A DNA stretch of 64,000 nt from an uncultured Eubacteriales bacterium (GTDB lineage: Bacteria; Bacillota; Clostridia; Christensenellales; Borkfalkiaceae): NCBI GenBank assembly GCA_949288785.1, contig CASELQ010000012.1, positions 1 to 64,000 on the forward strand, in the 5' to 3' direction. The notes under the pieces are model-generated. The model had not been told where the DNA came from. It did no database searches and saw only the letters and a list, made by a program, of their open reading frames with translations. Of the stretch, positions 18,751-26,411 are shown piece by piece. A program made the translations under genes and the position numbers. Position 1 is the stretch's first letter, and each line of letters starts with the position of its first letter.

Positions 18751-19335
18751 TTATTTATAAGTTTTTATTATGGTTTCGGCGATTTCGCGGCGGGTTACGC
18801 ACCTGTCCATTGCCTGTTTTTCTATATAGCGGTGTGCGTCCGCCTCGGTCATGTTGCAGGAATTTATAAGCGCCCATTTGGCGCGGTTTACTATCTTTAT
18901 TTCTTCCATCTTGTCGCGGATGGAGACCACCTTTTTTTCCATTCCGCGCAGCCGCTCTCTCGTGGCTTTAAGCCAATCCAGCGCCTGCGCGACGGTTATG
19001 GGCTGAACGGGTTTGCGGACGGCAAACACCCCGTAATCGCATACCTTTTCGTACACGCTCGGGTATACGTCTCCCCGCGCGAAAAGCATGACCACGGAAC
19101 TGCCGTTCAGGGTAATTTCCGTGGCAAACTTCACCCCGAAGTCATCGGGCAGGGGAGTATTTATTATTATGATGTCGTACAGCCGTTCCAGCGTTGCCCG
19201 CTGCGCTGCGTTTACGCTGCCCGCATAGTGCACGGGTTCGTAAACCTTTCCCGAAAGAAGCGCCGCTATGCTTTTGTTGAACTTTTCCGCCGCGGAAACC
19301 ACAAGAACGCTGTAAACGTGTTCTTTTAAAGGCAT
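18751..19335 (-). CDS. ANTAR-domain RNA-binding antiterminator (response-regulator-like)
   Basis: Regulator of 194 residues. The N-terminal half is a receiver-like domain ('LVVSAAEKFNKSIAALL', 'YDIIIINTPLPDDFG'). The conserved phospho-acceptor Asp position appears occupied by Asn (IINTPLP), so it may not be phosphorylated. A short coiled coil (about 115-140) leads to the ANTAR three-helix domain ('AKWALINSCNMTEADAH...RREIAETII'). ANTAR proteins bind RNA hairpins with an A1/G4 hexaloop and prevent terminator formation. Exactly such hairpins precede both glnN and the glutamate synthase operon here. I chose the ATG at 19335, as AAAGGAG is seven bases upstream and it starts just after the glnA stop. 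Last gene of the leftward nitrogen operon. Confidence 0.92.
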   Translation of the reverse strand: MPLKEHVYSVLVVSAAEKFNKSIAALLSGKVYEPVHYAGSVNAAQRATLERLYDIIIINTPLPDDFGVKFATEITLNGSSVVMLFARGDVYPSVYEKVCDYGVFAVRKPVQPITVAQALDWLKATRERLRGMEKKVVSIRDKMEEIKIVNRAKWALINSCNMTEADAHRYIEKQAMDRCVTRREIAETIIKTYK

Positions 19336-19351
19336 TGAAAACTCCTTTCGT

Positions 19352-20572
19352 TCAGCGGTCAATGTCCGTACAGTAGGCGTTTATTATCTCTTTCGGCAGG
19401 CAGTTTTTAATAAAACCGCTGGTCCGGGCTTTTATCGCCGCGTCCGCAAGGGAACGGGGAAGCATTTTGTATTTCGCGCGCGTCTCTTCGCTTGCGGTAT
19501 AAAAGTTTATGTCCGCGCTTTTGCACAGTTTTTTCTGTTTTTCCAGCCCGTCAAGCCCGGCGTATATGATGAGCGCGAAAGCAAGATAGGGGTTTGCGGC
19601 GGGGTCCGGGGAACGGAGTTCCGCGCGGCGGTATTCGCCGCGCGCCGCGGGTATTCTTATCAGCTGAGAGCGGTTTTCTTTTGACCAGGAAATATATATG
19701 GGCGCCTTGTCGCTGCCCAGCCTTTCGTAAGACTGCTTTACGGGATTTAAAAATACCGTCATGTCCTCTATATGATTCAATATGCCCGCTATTATAAAGT
19801 CCAGCACGTCGTTATCGGACTGCCGCGTTACGGAAAAATTGATGTGAAAACCGTTGCCGGGCGCGTTCTTTATGGGCTTGGGCGAAAAATCCGCCGCCAC
19901 GCCCGAACGGCTGACTATTGCCTGCACGGCGGAAGCGAAATTCATGGCGTTGTCCGCCGATTCCAGAGGGGCAGAGTAACGGAAGTCTATCTCGTTTTGC
20001 CCGGGGCCCTCTTCGTGATGCGAACTTTCGGGCGCAATGCCCATCTGTTCCAGCGTAAGGCATATCTCGCGGCGGATATTCTCGCTTTTGTCCGCAGGCG
20101 CTATGTCCATATAGCCCGCCCTGTCAAAGGGCTCCGCGGTGCGGTTGCCGTTTTCGTCTAACTTAAAGAGGTAAAACTCCATCTCTCCGCCGAAACGGAA
20201 GCGCACGCCCTTTTTTTCCGCCTGCATAACGGCGTCTTTTAAAATTTTCCTGGTATCCATGACAAAGGGCGAACCGTCCGGATAAGTTATGTCGCAGTAC
20301 ATGCGCACCACCCGCCCGTGTTCGGGCCGCCAGGGCAGCACCACCAGGGTGGATGGGTCGGGATGTAAAAAGAGGTCGGACCGTGTCTCGTCCCCGAAAC
20401 CCCTTATGGCGGAAGCGTCTATCGCTATGCCGTGTTCGAAGGCTCGCGCGATTTCGTTGTACATTATCGAGATGTTTTTCTGCCTGCCGAACACGTCGCA
20501 AAAGGCAAGGCGCACAAACTTTACGTCTTCCTCTTCTATGAACTGCATAACTTCCTGTTTGGAATAATTCAT
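19352..20572 (-). CDS. glnA: Glutamine synthetase, type I (short form)
   Basis: Type I glutamine synthetase (glutamate + NH3 + ATP to glutamine), 406 residues, shorter than the usual ~440-470. The beta-grasp N-terminus ('VKFVRLAFCDVFGRQKN'), the metal/glutamate-binding 'GGEMEFYLF', 'HHEEGPGQNEIDF', the ATP-binding 'PIKNAPGNGFHIN' and 'RIPAARGEYRRAELRSPDPAANPYLAFA' are all recognisable. The adenylylation-loop region is short, as in Gram-positive enzymes controlled by feedback. AAAGGAGC precedes the ATG. It sits between the glutamate synthase GXGXG gene and the ANTAR gene, forming a complete GS-GOGAT unit with its regulator. Confidence 0.95.
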   Translation of the reverse strand: MNYSKQEVMQFIEEEDVKFVRLAFCDVFGRQKNISIMYNEIARAFEHGIAIDASAIRGFGDETRSDLFLHPDPSTLVVLPWRPEHGRVVRMYCDITYPDGSPFVMDTRKILKDAVMQAEKKGVRFRFGGEMEFYLFKLDENGNRTAEPFDRAGYMDIAPADKSENIRREICLTLEQMGIAPESSHHEEGPGQNEIDFRYSAPLESADNAMNFASAVQAIVSRSGVAADFSPKPIKNAPGNGFHINFSVTRQSDNDVLDFIIAGILNHIEDMTVFLNPVKQSYERLGSDKAPIYISWSKENRSQLIRIPAARGEYRRAELRSPDPAANPYLAFALIIYAGLDGLEKQKKLCKSADINFYTASEETRAKYKMLPRSLADAAIKARTSGFIKNCLPKEIINAYCTDIDR

Positions 20573-20611
20573 AATTGCTCCTTTTTTTTGCCCGCCCGGA
20601 AAAGGGCGGAA

Positions 20612-21328
20612 CTAATTTGTAACGTACATCTGTTTATACGGGTTGTTGCTGTCCGGCAGCACCAGGGTGAAGGGGGAGTTTAAAATTTTTTCCGCCTTGA
20701 AACCGAACAGCGCGCAGAATTCCGCGATATACGGGAGGAAAGGTTTAAGTTTTTCTTGGTCTGCCGCGGCGGCGCGCACGTTTTCGGGGAAGATTATCCC
20801 TTTGCAGTCCGAGCGCAGCAGCATTGCGCCGCCGTGCATGCCCGTACAGGGGAAGTTGCCCACTATTTCCTTTTCCTCGCCCGTGTTCAGAACTATTATT
20901 ATGCCGCCCGCCTGATATTCGCCCAAAAAACTGCCCGTCTTTCCGCCTATTACGAGCACGGGCACCTTGTCCTTATAAGCCTTCATGTGGATGCCCGCGC
21001 GGTACCCGGCGTTGCCCTTTACGTATATGGCGCCGCCGCGCATGGCGTAGCCCGCCGCGTCCCCCACGTTGCCGTAAACCACAATCTTTCCGCCGTTCAT
21101 GGTATCCCCGAGCGCGTCCTGCGCGTTGCCGCGGATGTATATTTCCGCGCCGTTCAAGTACGCCCCCGCGGCGTTGCCCGCGGTGCCCGTTAAGGTTATC
21201 TTTTTATCGGTCATGCCCGCACCTAAAAACCGCTGACCAAGACAGCTTTCTACCGTGCAGTCTTTTACCCGCCGTATTTGTTCGTTTAATTCTTTATACC
21301 CGGCTTGCGCCGCATCTATTACAGTCAT
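20612..21328 (-). CDS. Glutamate synthase GXGXG subunit (GltB3-like)
   Basis: 238-residue protein equal to the C-terminal beta-helix of glutamate synthase large subunit, with repeated Gly motifs ('GTAGNAAGAYLNGAEIYIRG', 'GDTMNGGKIVVYGNVGDAAG', 'GGAIYVKGNAGYRAG'). In the archaeal-type, three-piece enzyme it is a separate structural subunit that holds the GATase and FMN domains together. The ATG at 21328 (GGAG eleven bases upstream) is preferred over the one at 21385, whose extra residues are not family-like. Neighbours are the FMN subunit upstream and glnA downstream. Confidence 0.9.
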   Translation of the reverse strand: MTVIDAAQAGYKELNEQIRRVKDCTVESCLGQRFLGAGMTDKKITLTGTAGNAAGAYLNGAEIYIRGNAQDALGDTMNGGKIVVYGNVGDAAGYAMRGGAIYVKGNAGYRAGIHMKAYKDKVPVLVIGGKTGSFLGEYQAGGIIIVLNTGEEKEIVGNFPCTGMHGGAMLLRSDCKGIIFPENVRAAAADQEKLKPFLPYIAEFCALFGFKAEKILNSPFTLVLPDSNNPYKQMYVTN

Positions 21329-21388
21329 TATACCATATCTCCGAATATTTTTCCATAATTTTGATAAGTTTTCAGATTTTTGCACCCG

Positions 21389-22507
21389 TTATTCTCCGGC
21401 GTGATAAACCCCCAGTATCTCCAACTCTTTTTCCGTAAGGTCTATTCCGCGCAGCATAAGGCGGTTTCCGCGCAGCGCCTCTATGGAATTTATGCCCATT
21501 CCGCCCATGAACTCCTTTATTTCGTGCCGCCATGCCGTCATAAGATTTACAAGCCGTTTTCTGCCCGTTTCGGGGTCTAACCGGCTTACGAGTTCTTTCC
21601 GCTGGGTGGCAATGCCCCAGTTGCAGTTGCCCGTCTGGCAGTTTCGGCAAAGGTGGCAGCCCATGGCGAGCAGGGCGGCGGTGGCTACGTATACGGCGTC
21701 CGCCCCCAGCGCAACGGCTTTCACCACGTCGGCGGAAGAGCGTATGCTGCCGCCCGCTATAAGCGACACGTTGTTTCTTATGCCTTCCTCTCTAAGGCGC
21801 TTATCCACCACGGCGAGCGCCAGTTCTATGGGAATGCCCACGTTATCCCTTATTCTCGTGGGCGCCGCGCCCGTGCCGCCGCGGAACCCGTCTATCGCTA
21901 TTATGTCGGCGCCGCTCCGCGCTATCCCGCTGGCTATGGCGGCAATGTTATGCACCGCCGCAACCTTTACTATTACGGGTTTTTTGTATTCCGTGGCTTC
22001 CTTTAAGGAAAATACCAGCTGCCTTAAATCTTCTATCGAGTAAATGTCGTGATGGGGCGCGGGGGAGATGGCGTCCGTCCCCTCGGGTATCATGCGGGTG
22101 CGGGAAACGTCCCCCACGATCTTGGCGCCGGGAAGGTGCCCGCCTATGCCCGGCTTTGCTCCCTGACCCATTTTTATCTCTATCGCCGCGCCCGCATTGA
22201 GGTAATTCTCGTGCACGCCGAATCTGCCGGAAGCCACCTGCACCACGGTGTTTGCTCCGTAGCGGTAAAAATCTTCGTGCAGGCCGCCTTCGCCCGTGTT
22301 ATAAAGTATGCCCAGCTCTTCCGCCGCCGAGGCAAGGCACTTGTGCGCGTTGTAACTTATGGAGCCGTAACTCATTGCCGAGAACATGACCGGCATGGAG
22401 AGCTCAAGCTGCGGGGGCAGGTTGTTTATTAGTTTGCCGTTCTTATCCCGCTCTATGCCCGCCGGCTTTTTGCCCAGGAACACGCGGGTCTCCATGGGTT
22501 CTCCCAA
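21389..22507 (-). CDS. Glutamate synthase FMN domain (GltB2-like), C-terminal fragment
   Basis: FMN-binding barrel of glutamate synthase, which makes glutamate from 2-oxoglutarate using ammonia tunnelled from the GATase. 'MSYGSISYNAHKCLA', 'YNTGEGGLHEDFYRYG', 'KMGQGAKPGIGGHLPG', 'DGFRGGTGAAP' and the [3Fe-4S] Cys cluster 'CHLCRNCQTGNC' are intact. The frame begins abruptly at 'EPMETRVFLGKKP', which in homologues is internal. The ~19 residues that normally precede it ('...NASQVTNPSIDPLR' type) are absent and the ferredoxin part lies in another frame. The TTG at 22507 is not a convincing start. See the entry at 22453. Confidence 0.85.
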   Translation of the reverse strand: MGEPMETRVFLGKKPAGIERDKNGKLINNLPPQLELSMPVMFSAMSYGSISYNAHKCLASAAEELGILYNTGEGGLHEDFYRYGANTVVQVASGRFGVHENYLNAGAAIEIKMGQGAKPGIGGHLPGAKIVGDVSRTRMIPEGTDAISPAPHHDIYSIEDLRQLVFSLKEATEYKKPVIVKVAAVHNIAAIASGIARSGADIIAIDGFRGGTGAAPTRIRDNVGIPIELALAVVDKRLREEGIRNNVSLIAGGSIRSSADVVKAVALGADAVYVATAALLAMGCHLCRNCQTGNCNWGIATQRKELVSRLDPETGRKRLVNLMTAWRHEIKEFMGGMGINSIEALRGNRLMLRGIDLTEKELEILGVYHAGE

Positions 22508-22839
22508 TACACGGGCAGTTTGCCCGCCGCGCCCATGGAAGAAAGCAGCACGCCTCCGCTGCCCGCCTGTTTGAAAATTTCCTTTACGGTGTCGTTGTGC
22601 CAGTTGGCGTTCTCGCGGAAAGTGTTGGGGTTTTTCACAATTTTAAGCGCCTTTTCCGGGCAGAAACACACGCACCGCTGGCAGTTCACGCATTTGGTTT
22701 CGTCCGAAAGCACGATTTTTCTTTTTTCGTCAAAGTAATGCACGCCGTTTGCGCACTGACTTATGCAGGCGCGGCAGTTGGTGCAGCGCCGTTCGTTTCT
22801 TTGCACTTCGAATTCGGGATATATATATTCCGCGCTCAT
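22453..22839 (-). CDS. Glutamate synthase ferredoxin domain (GltB2-like), N-terminal fragment
   Basis: N-terminal part of the same GltB2-like subunit. It has two [4Fe-4S] motifs ('CTNCRACISQCANG', 'CVNCQRCVCFCPEKA') and the linker 'FRENANWHNDTVKEIFKQAGSG', ending at 'LPVYW' before the frame breaks. The last ~20 residues of this frame are read out of frame over the FMN part. The ATG overlaps the GATase stop (ATGA), so translation is coupled. If the break is real the enzyme is inactive. If it is an assembly error, the product is a normal ~500-residue ferredoxin-linked subunit. No gltD is present, which suits ferredoxin as donor. Confidence 0.85.
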   Translation of the reverse strand: MSAEYIYPEFEVQRNERRCTNCRACISQCANGVHYFDEKRKIVLSDETKCVNCQRCVCFCPEKALKIVKNPNTFRENANWHNDTVKEIFKQAGSGGVLLSSMGAAGKLPVYWENPWRPACSWAKSRRA

Positions 22840-23930
22840 ACTGTAATACCTTCCTTTACTTTTACTATTACGGGTCTGCCGCCCGCGGGGCTGTAAATGC
22901 CGTCGAGATCGGGCTCCATGGTTCGTATTGCCGCCTCTTCGCTGGCTATGTATACTCTGTCGCCCTTTTCTCCCACCACCATGGAGCGGAGTTTAAGCCT
23001 GTCTCCGAGCGCCATAAGCCCGCCCGTAAAGCCCAGCACTATGGAAAAGGGCCCCGTTATCAAAAGACTTGAAAACATGTTGCGAAGGTATGAAAGGGCG
23101 GCTTTTTCTTCAGGGCTTTTTCTCGATATGGTGTCCCAGAAGGGTGCGGCTATTACCGAAGCCGTCTCTTCAAGCGTAAGCTTTTGGCGGCGGAGCAGGT
23201 AGTCGGCTATATAGGTTATAACCTCGGTATCGGTTTGCAGGGTGCATTTATACCCGAACATCTCTATAAAACGGCGGTTGGCGTCGTAAGAAGATATTTC
23301 GCCGTTGTGCACTACCGAATAATCGAGCAGGGCAAAGGGGTGCGCGCCGCCCCACCAGCCGGGGGTGTTGGTGGGATAACGCCCGTGCGCCGTCCAGCAG
23401 TAGGCGCCGTATTCTTCCAGGCGGTAAAACCTGCCCACGTCCTCGGGATAGCCCACCGCCTTGAACGCGCCCATGTTTTTCCCGCAGGAAAAGACGTATG
23501 CGCCGCTTATCCCGGAGTTTATCTTCATGGCGGTGCGCACCACAAATTCCTTTTCGTCTAATTGCAGAGAGGCAAGCACCGAGGGAAGAGGGGAAAGAAA
23601 GTACCGCCAGATAAGGGGCTCGTCGGTTATTTCGGGGATCTTTCCGGTGGGGATTATTTCGGCTTTCACCATCTCGAACCCTTCTTTTAAAAACCGTTCG
23701 GTCTCCGCGCGCACGGCGTTATCGTTAAAAAATATATGAAAGGCATACTGTTCGCGGTGCTCCGGGTAAATGCCGTAAGCCGCAAAACCGCCGCCCAGCC
23801 CGTTCGCCCTGTCGTGCATGGGGATCATGCTCTTTATTATGCTTTCTCCGCTCATCCGTTCTCCGCTTCTGGATATTACGGCGGAAATGGCGCAGCCGGA
23901 GGGTATCCTTACCTGACCTTCTTTTTTCAT
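22836..23930 (-). CDS. Glutamate synthase glutaminase subunit (class II GATase, GltB1-like)
   Basis: 364-residue class II glutamine amidotransferase that releases ammonia from glutamine for the GltB2 barrel. The catalytic Cys is the one in 'PSGCAISAV' (about residue 13), exposed after removal of a short propeptide as in related free-standing proteins. 'NGLGGGFAAYGIYP', 'AHGRYPTNTPGWWGGAHPF' and 'VVHNGEISSYDANRRF' mark the glutamine site. First gene of the leftward operon, 20 nt after the leader terminator, with GAGG before the ATG. Its leader holds an ANTAR-type hairpin, so it should be induced when the ANTAR protein is active. Confidence 0.92.
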   Translation of the reverse strand: MKKEGQVRIPSGCAISAVISRSGERMSGESIIKSMIPMHDRANGLGGGFAAYGIYPEHREQYAFHIFFNDNAVRAETERFLKEGFEMVKAEIIPTGKIPEITDEPLIWRYFLSPLPSVLASLQLDEKEFVVRTAMKINSGISGAYVFSCGKNMGAFKAVGYPEDVGRFYRLEEYGAYCWTAHGRYPTNTPGWWGGAHPFALLDYSVVHNGEISSYDANRRFIEMFGYKCTLQTDTEVITYIADYLLRRQKLTLEETASVIAAPFWDTISRKSPEEKAALSYLRNMFSSLLITGPFSIVLGFTGGLMALGDRLKLRSMVVGEKGDRVYIASEEAAIRTMEPDLDGIYSPAGGRPVIVKVKEGITV

Positions 23931-23946
23931 AATTACCTCGCAAATT

Positions 23947-23992
23947 AAAAAAGGCGTTCACCGCACAGTTTTCCTGCACAATGAACGCCTTT
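23947..23992 (-). terminator. Leader intrinsic terminator (attenuator) of the glutamate synthase operon
   Basis: On the minus strand AAAGGCGTTCA pairs with TGAACGCCTTT, with an inner six-pair extension and a GAAAA loop, followed by a T6 tract. It lies inside the 5' leader, between promoter and first gene, so it acts as an attenuator. Its left arm is shared with the ANTAR-type hairpin at 23980-23999, which makes the two folds mutually exclusive. Confidence 0.85.
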
Positions 23993-23999
23993 GCTCATT
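23980..23999 (-). promoter_or_regulatory. ANTAR-type RNA hairpin (A1/G4 hexaloop)
   Basis: Minus-strand RNA: AAUGAGC, loop AAAGGC, GUUCAUU, a 7-bp stem with one G-U pair. The six-base loop has A at position 1 and G at position 4, the defining ANTAR recognition feature. It starts about three bases after the predicted transcription start and overlaps the terminator's left arm. I see no room for a first hairpin upstream, whereas published elements have two. Confidence 0.75.
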
Positions 24000-24008
24000 A
24001 CAACAGTG

Positions 24009-24037
24009 ATTTTACACTTTTGAACGGCATTTGTCAA
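24009..24037 (-). promoter_or_regulatory. Sigma-A promoter of the glutamate synthase-glnA-ANTAR operon
   Basis: Minus strand TTGACA, 17-bp spacer, TAAAAT. Predicted start near 24002, giving a leader of about 70 nt. Confidence 0.85.
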
Positions 24038-24088
24038 CAGTTGAAAAATCATTTTTAAATTTTTTTTGATTTTTTTGCAAAAAAACCG

Positions 24089-24117
24089 TTGACAAGCGCA
24101 AATCAAAGTATTATAAT
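24089..24117 (+). promoter_or_regulatory. Consensus sigma-A promoter of glnN
   Basis: TTGACA, 17-bp spacer, TATAAT: a perfect consensus. Predicted start near 24124, giving a ~150-nt leader. Such a strong promoter combined with terminators downstream is typical of control by attenuation. Confidence 0.9.
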
Positions 24118-24131
24118 GAGGGGCGTAATGA

Positions 24132-24149
24132 AAAGGCAACGGCGTCTTT
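24132..24149 (+). promoter_or_regulatory. ANTAR-type RNA hairpin, copy 1, glnN leader
   Basis: AAAGGC, loop AACGGC, GUCUUU: a 6-bp stem with the A1/G4 hexaloop. Its 3' half is also the left arm of the terminator at 24141. It begins about eight bases after the predicted start. Confidence 0.75.
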
Positions 24150-24180
24150 GAATAAGTGTTCAAAGGCGCCTTTTTCTTTT
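24141..24180 (+). terminator. Leader terminator 1 of glnN
   Basis: GGCGUCUUUGAA pairs fully with UUCAAAGGCGCC (one G-U), loop UAAGUG, then UUUUUCUUUU. It is mutually exclusive with ANTAR hairpin copy 1. Confidence 0.88.
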
Positions 24181-24212
24181 GTGAAAGGCTGTATATAATA
24201 AGTTTAAGGTTA

Positions 24213-24230
24213 AAAGGCAACGGCGTCTTT
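24213..24230 (+). promoter_or_regulatory. ANTAR-type RNA hairpin, copy 2, glnN leader
   Basis: Exact second copy of the hairpin (AAAGGC-AACGGC-GUCUUU), 81 bases downstream as part of a 19-bp direct repeat (24131-24149 and 24212-24230). It overlaps the left arm of the second terminator. Confidence 0.75.
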
Positions 24231-24255
24231 ACGGGGCGGCGTTGTCTTATTTTTT
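24214..24255 (+). terminator. Leader terminator 2 of glnN
   Basis: AAGGCAACG pairs with CGUUGUCUU. After a G-G mismatch, CGUCU/GGGCG extends the stem around a UUACG loop, and AUUUUUU follows. It ends just before the glnN ribosome site (AAAAGGAG), so it could also mask translation. Confidence 0.75.
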
Positions 24256-24272
24256 ATAAAAGGAGATGTATT

Positions 24273-26369
24273 ATGAAATCGGTAACGGAAGAATTCGGCA
24301 GTCTTGTGTTTGACGACAGGGTAATGCGGGCAACCTTGTCCGCGGAGGTCTACAATTCTTTGAAAAAGACCATCGATGAGGGGGCAAGCCTGGATATTTC
24401 GGTGGCAAACGCCGTGGCTTCCGCCATGAAGGACTGGGCGGTGGAAAAGGGCGCCACTCACTTTACTCACTGGTTCCAGCCCCTTACCGGCATAACCGCC
24501 GAAAAGCACGACAGTTTTATCACTCCCGCGCCGGACGGCAGGGTGATAATGGAGTTTTCCGGCAAGGAACTCATAAAGGGCGAGCCGGACGCTTCCAGTT
24601 TTCCTTCCGGCGGGATAAGGGCCACGTTCGAGGCGCGCGGGTATACCGCATGGGATCCCACTTCCTACGCCTTTATCAAGGGCAAGACCCTCTGTATACC
24701 CACGGCGTTCTGCTCTTACGGGGGAGAGGCGCTGGATAAAAAGACCCCGCTCCTCCGCTCCATGGAAGCATTGAACAGGCAGGCTTTGAGGATATTGAAA
24801 CTGTTCGGCAATACCGACGTAAAGTGCGTAAGGACTTCGGTGGGGCCCGAACAGGAATATTTTCTGGTGGACAGGGAGATGTTTGAAAAGAGGAGAGACC
24901 TTGTGTTCACCGGCAGAACGCTGTTCGGAGCAAAACCGCCCAAGGGTCAGGAGATGGAAGACCACTATTTCGGCGTAATAAAACCGCGGGTAGCCGCCTA
25001 TATGGAAGAACTGAACGAAGAGCTGTGGAAACTGGGCGTGCTTGCCAAGACCGAGCATAACGAAGTGGCGCCCGCTCAGCACGAACTTGCGCCCATATAC
25101 ACCACTACCAACATAGCCACGGACCACAACCAGCTCACCATGGAGATAATGCAGAAGGTGGCTTTAAAGCACGGGCTGGTGTGCCTGCTGCACGAAAAAC
25201 CGTTTGCGGGCGTGAACGGCAGCGGAAAACACAACAACTGGTCCATTTCCACCAACACCGGGGTCAACCTGCTTTCGCCCGGGGAAACGCCGTACGAGAA
25301 CGCGCAGTTTTTGCTGTTTTTGTGCGCCGTTATAAAGGCGGTGGACGACTATCAGGATCTTTTGCGCCTGGCGGTGGCGACCGCCGGCAACGACCACAGG
25401 CTGGGCGCCAACGAGGCCCCGCCCGCGGTGGTGTCGATATTTTTGGGCGACGAACTTACCGCCATTTTAGAGGCGATAGAGAGCGGCAAACCCTATGCCG
25501 GCAGGAAAAAGACGGCGCTTAAACTGGGGGTGGACGTGCTGCCCGTATTCCCGAGGGACACTACGGACAGGAACCGCACTTCTCCGTTTGCCTTCACGGG
25601 CAACAAATTCGAATTCCGTATGCTGGGCTCATCCAACAGCATTGCCTGCGCCAACATAATGTTAAACAGCGCGGTGGCGGAGTCCTTACGCATATATGCC
25701 GACAGGCTGGAAGGCGCCGAGGACTTTGAAAAGGCGCTCAACGACATGATAAGAAAGACCATAAAGGACCACAAGCGTATCCTTTTCAACGGCAACGGGT
25801 ACGACGACGCCTGGATAAAAGAGGCCACCGAGGTGAGGGGACTGTTAAATTACAGGACCACGCCCGACTGCATGCCTCACCTTCTCGACAAAAAGAACGT
25901 GGAAATGCTCACGCTGCACAAAGTGTATTCGGAGACCGAACTTAAGGCGCGTACCGAAATTATGCTGGATAACTACTGCAAAACGGTGGTCATAGAAGCC
26001 AACACCATGGCGGACATGGCAAGGAGGGATATCCTTCCCGCGGTGGAAAGTTACATAAGGGATCTTTCGGAAACGGCTTCGGCAAAGGTGCGGTTTGCGC
26101 CCGATTCCCCGTGCGGGTTCGAAAGAAAGACGGTATCCGGGCTTTCGCTGCTTGCGGAACAGATACTTGCCTGCACCGAGGCGCTTGAAGAGGCGGTGGT
26201 AAAGCTCAAATTCGCGCCGGACGCGGAGCAGGAGAGTTGTATGATAAGGGACAACGTGCTGCCTAAGATGAGCGCGCTCAGAGCCGCGGCGGACGAGGCG
26301 GAAACGCTTACCGCCGGAAAATACTGGCCATTCCCGACTTACGGAGATCTGCTGTTCGGGGTTAAATAA
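24273..26369 (+). CDS. glnN: Glutamine synthetase type III
   Basis: Type III glutamine synthetase, a dodecameric enzyme of ~700 residues common in anaerobes. This one has 698 residues from the ATG at 24273. Recognised features: '[21 protein letters not shown]' region split over the family-specific N-terminus, '[12 protein letters not shown]' (metal and glutamate site), '[18 protein letters not shown]', '[14 protein letters not shown]' (ATP/glutamate site) and '[19 protein letters not shown]'. The ATG is supported by AAAAGGAG ten bases upstream; an upstream in-frame extension would run through the leader hairpins and is not plausible. First gene of glnN-asnB-pyrG-dapF-dapL, under tandem ANTAR attenuators. 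Confidence 0.96.
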   Translation: MKSVTEEFGSLVFDDRVMRATLSAEVYNSLKKTIDEGASLDISVANAVASAMKDWAVEKGATHFTHWFQPLTGITAEKHDSFITPAPDGRVIMEFSGKELIKGEPDASSFPSGGIRATFEARGYTAWDPTSYAFIKGKTLCIPTAFCSYGGEALDKKTPLLRSMEALNRQALRILKLFGNTDVKCVRTSVGPEQEYFLVDREMFEKRRDLVFTGRTLFGAKPPKGQEMEDHYFGVIKPRVAAYMEELNEELWKLGVLAKTEHNEVAPAQHELAPIYTTTNIATDHNQLTMEIMQKVALKHGLVCLLHEKPFAGVNGSGKHNNWSISTNTGVNLLSPGETPYENAQFLLFLCAVIKAVDDYQDLLRLAVATAGNDHRLGANEAPPAVVSIFLGDELTAILEAIESGKPYAGRKKTALKLGVDVLPVFPRDTTDRNRTSPFAFTGNKFEFRMLGSSNSIACANIMLNSAVAESLRIYADRLEGAEDFEKALNDMIRKTIKDHKRILFNGNGYDDAWIKEATEVRGLLNYRTTPDCMPHLLDKKNVEMLTLHKVYSETELKARTEIMLDNYCKTVVIEANTMADMARRDILPAVESYIRDLSETASAKVRFAPDSPCGFERKTVSGLSLLAEQILACTEALEEAVVKLKFAPDAEQESCMIRDNVLPKMSALRAAADEAETLTAGKYWPFPTYGDLLFGVK

Positions 26370-26411
26370 ACCCCGGGCGGCGCATACAGGAAAAACATTC
26401 AGGAGCTTAAC

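Noticed and set aside
21326-21345. Extended -10 promoter (TGGTATAAT) before the GltB3-like gene
   Set aside because: The box overlaps the start codon and has no suitable -35. The gene is inside an operon with a clear upstream promoter.
24191-24199. Second glnN promoter (TATAAT at 24194)
   Set aside because: No acceptable -35 at 16-18 bp and no TGN extension; the upstream consensus promoter explains expression.
24156-24272. Longer N-terminus for glnN starting at 24156
   Set aside because: The extension would run through the leader terminator and ANTAR hairpin, has no ribosome site, and is not part of the family sequence.
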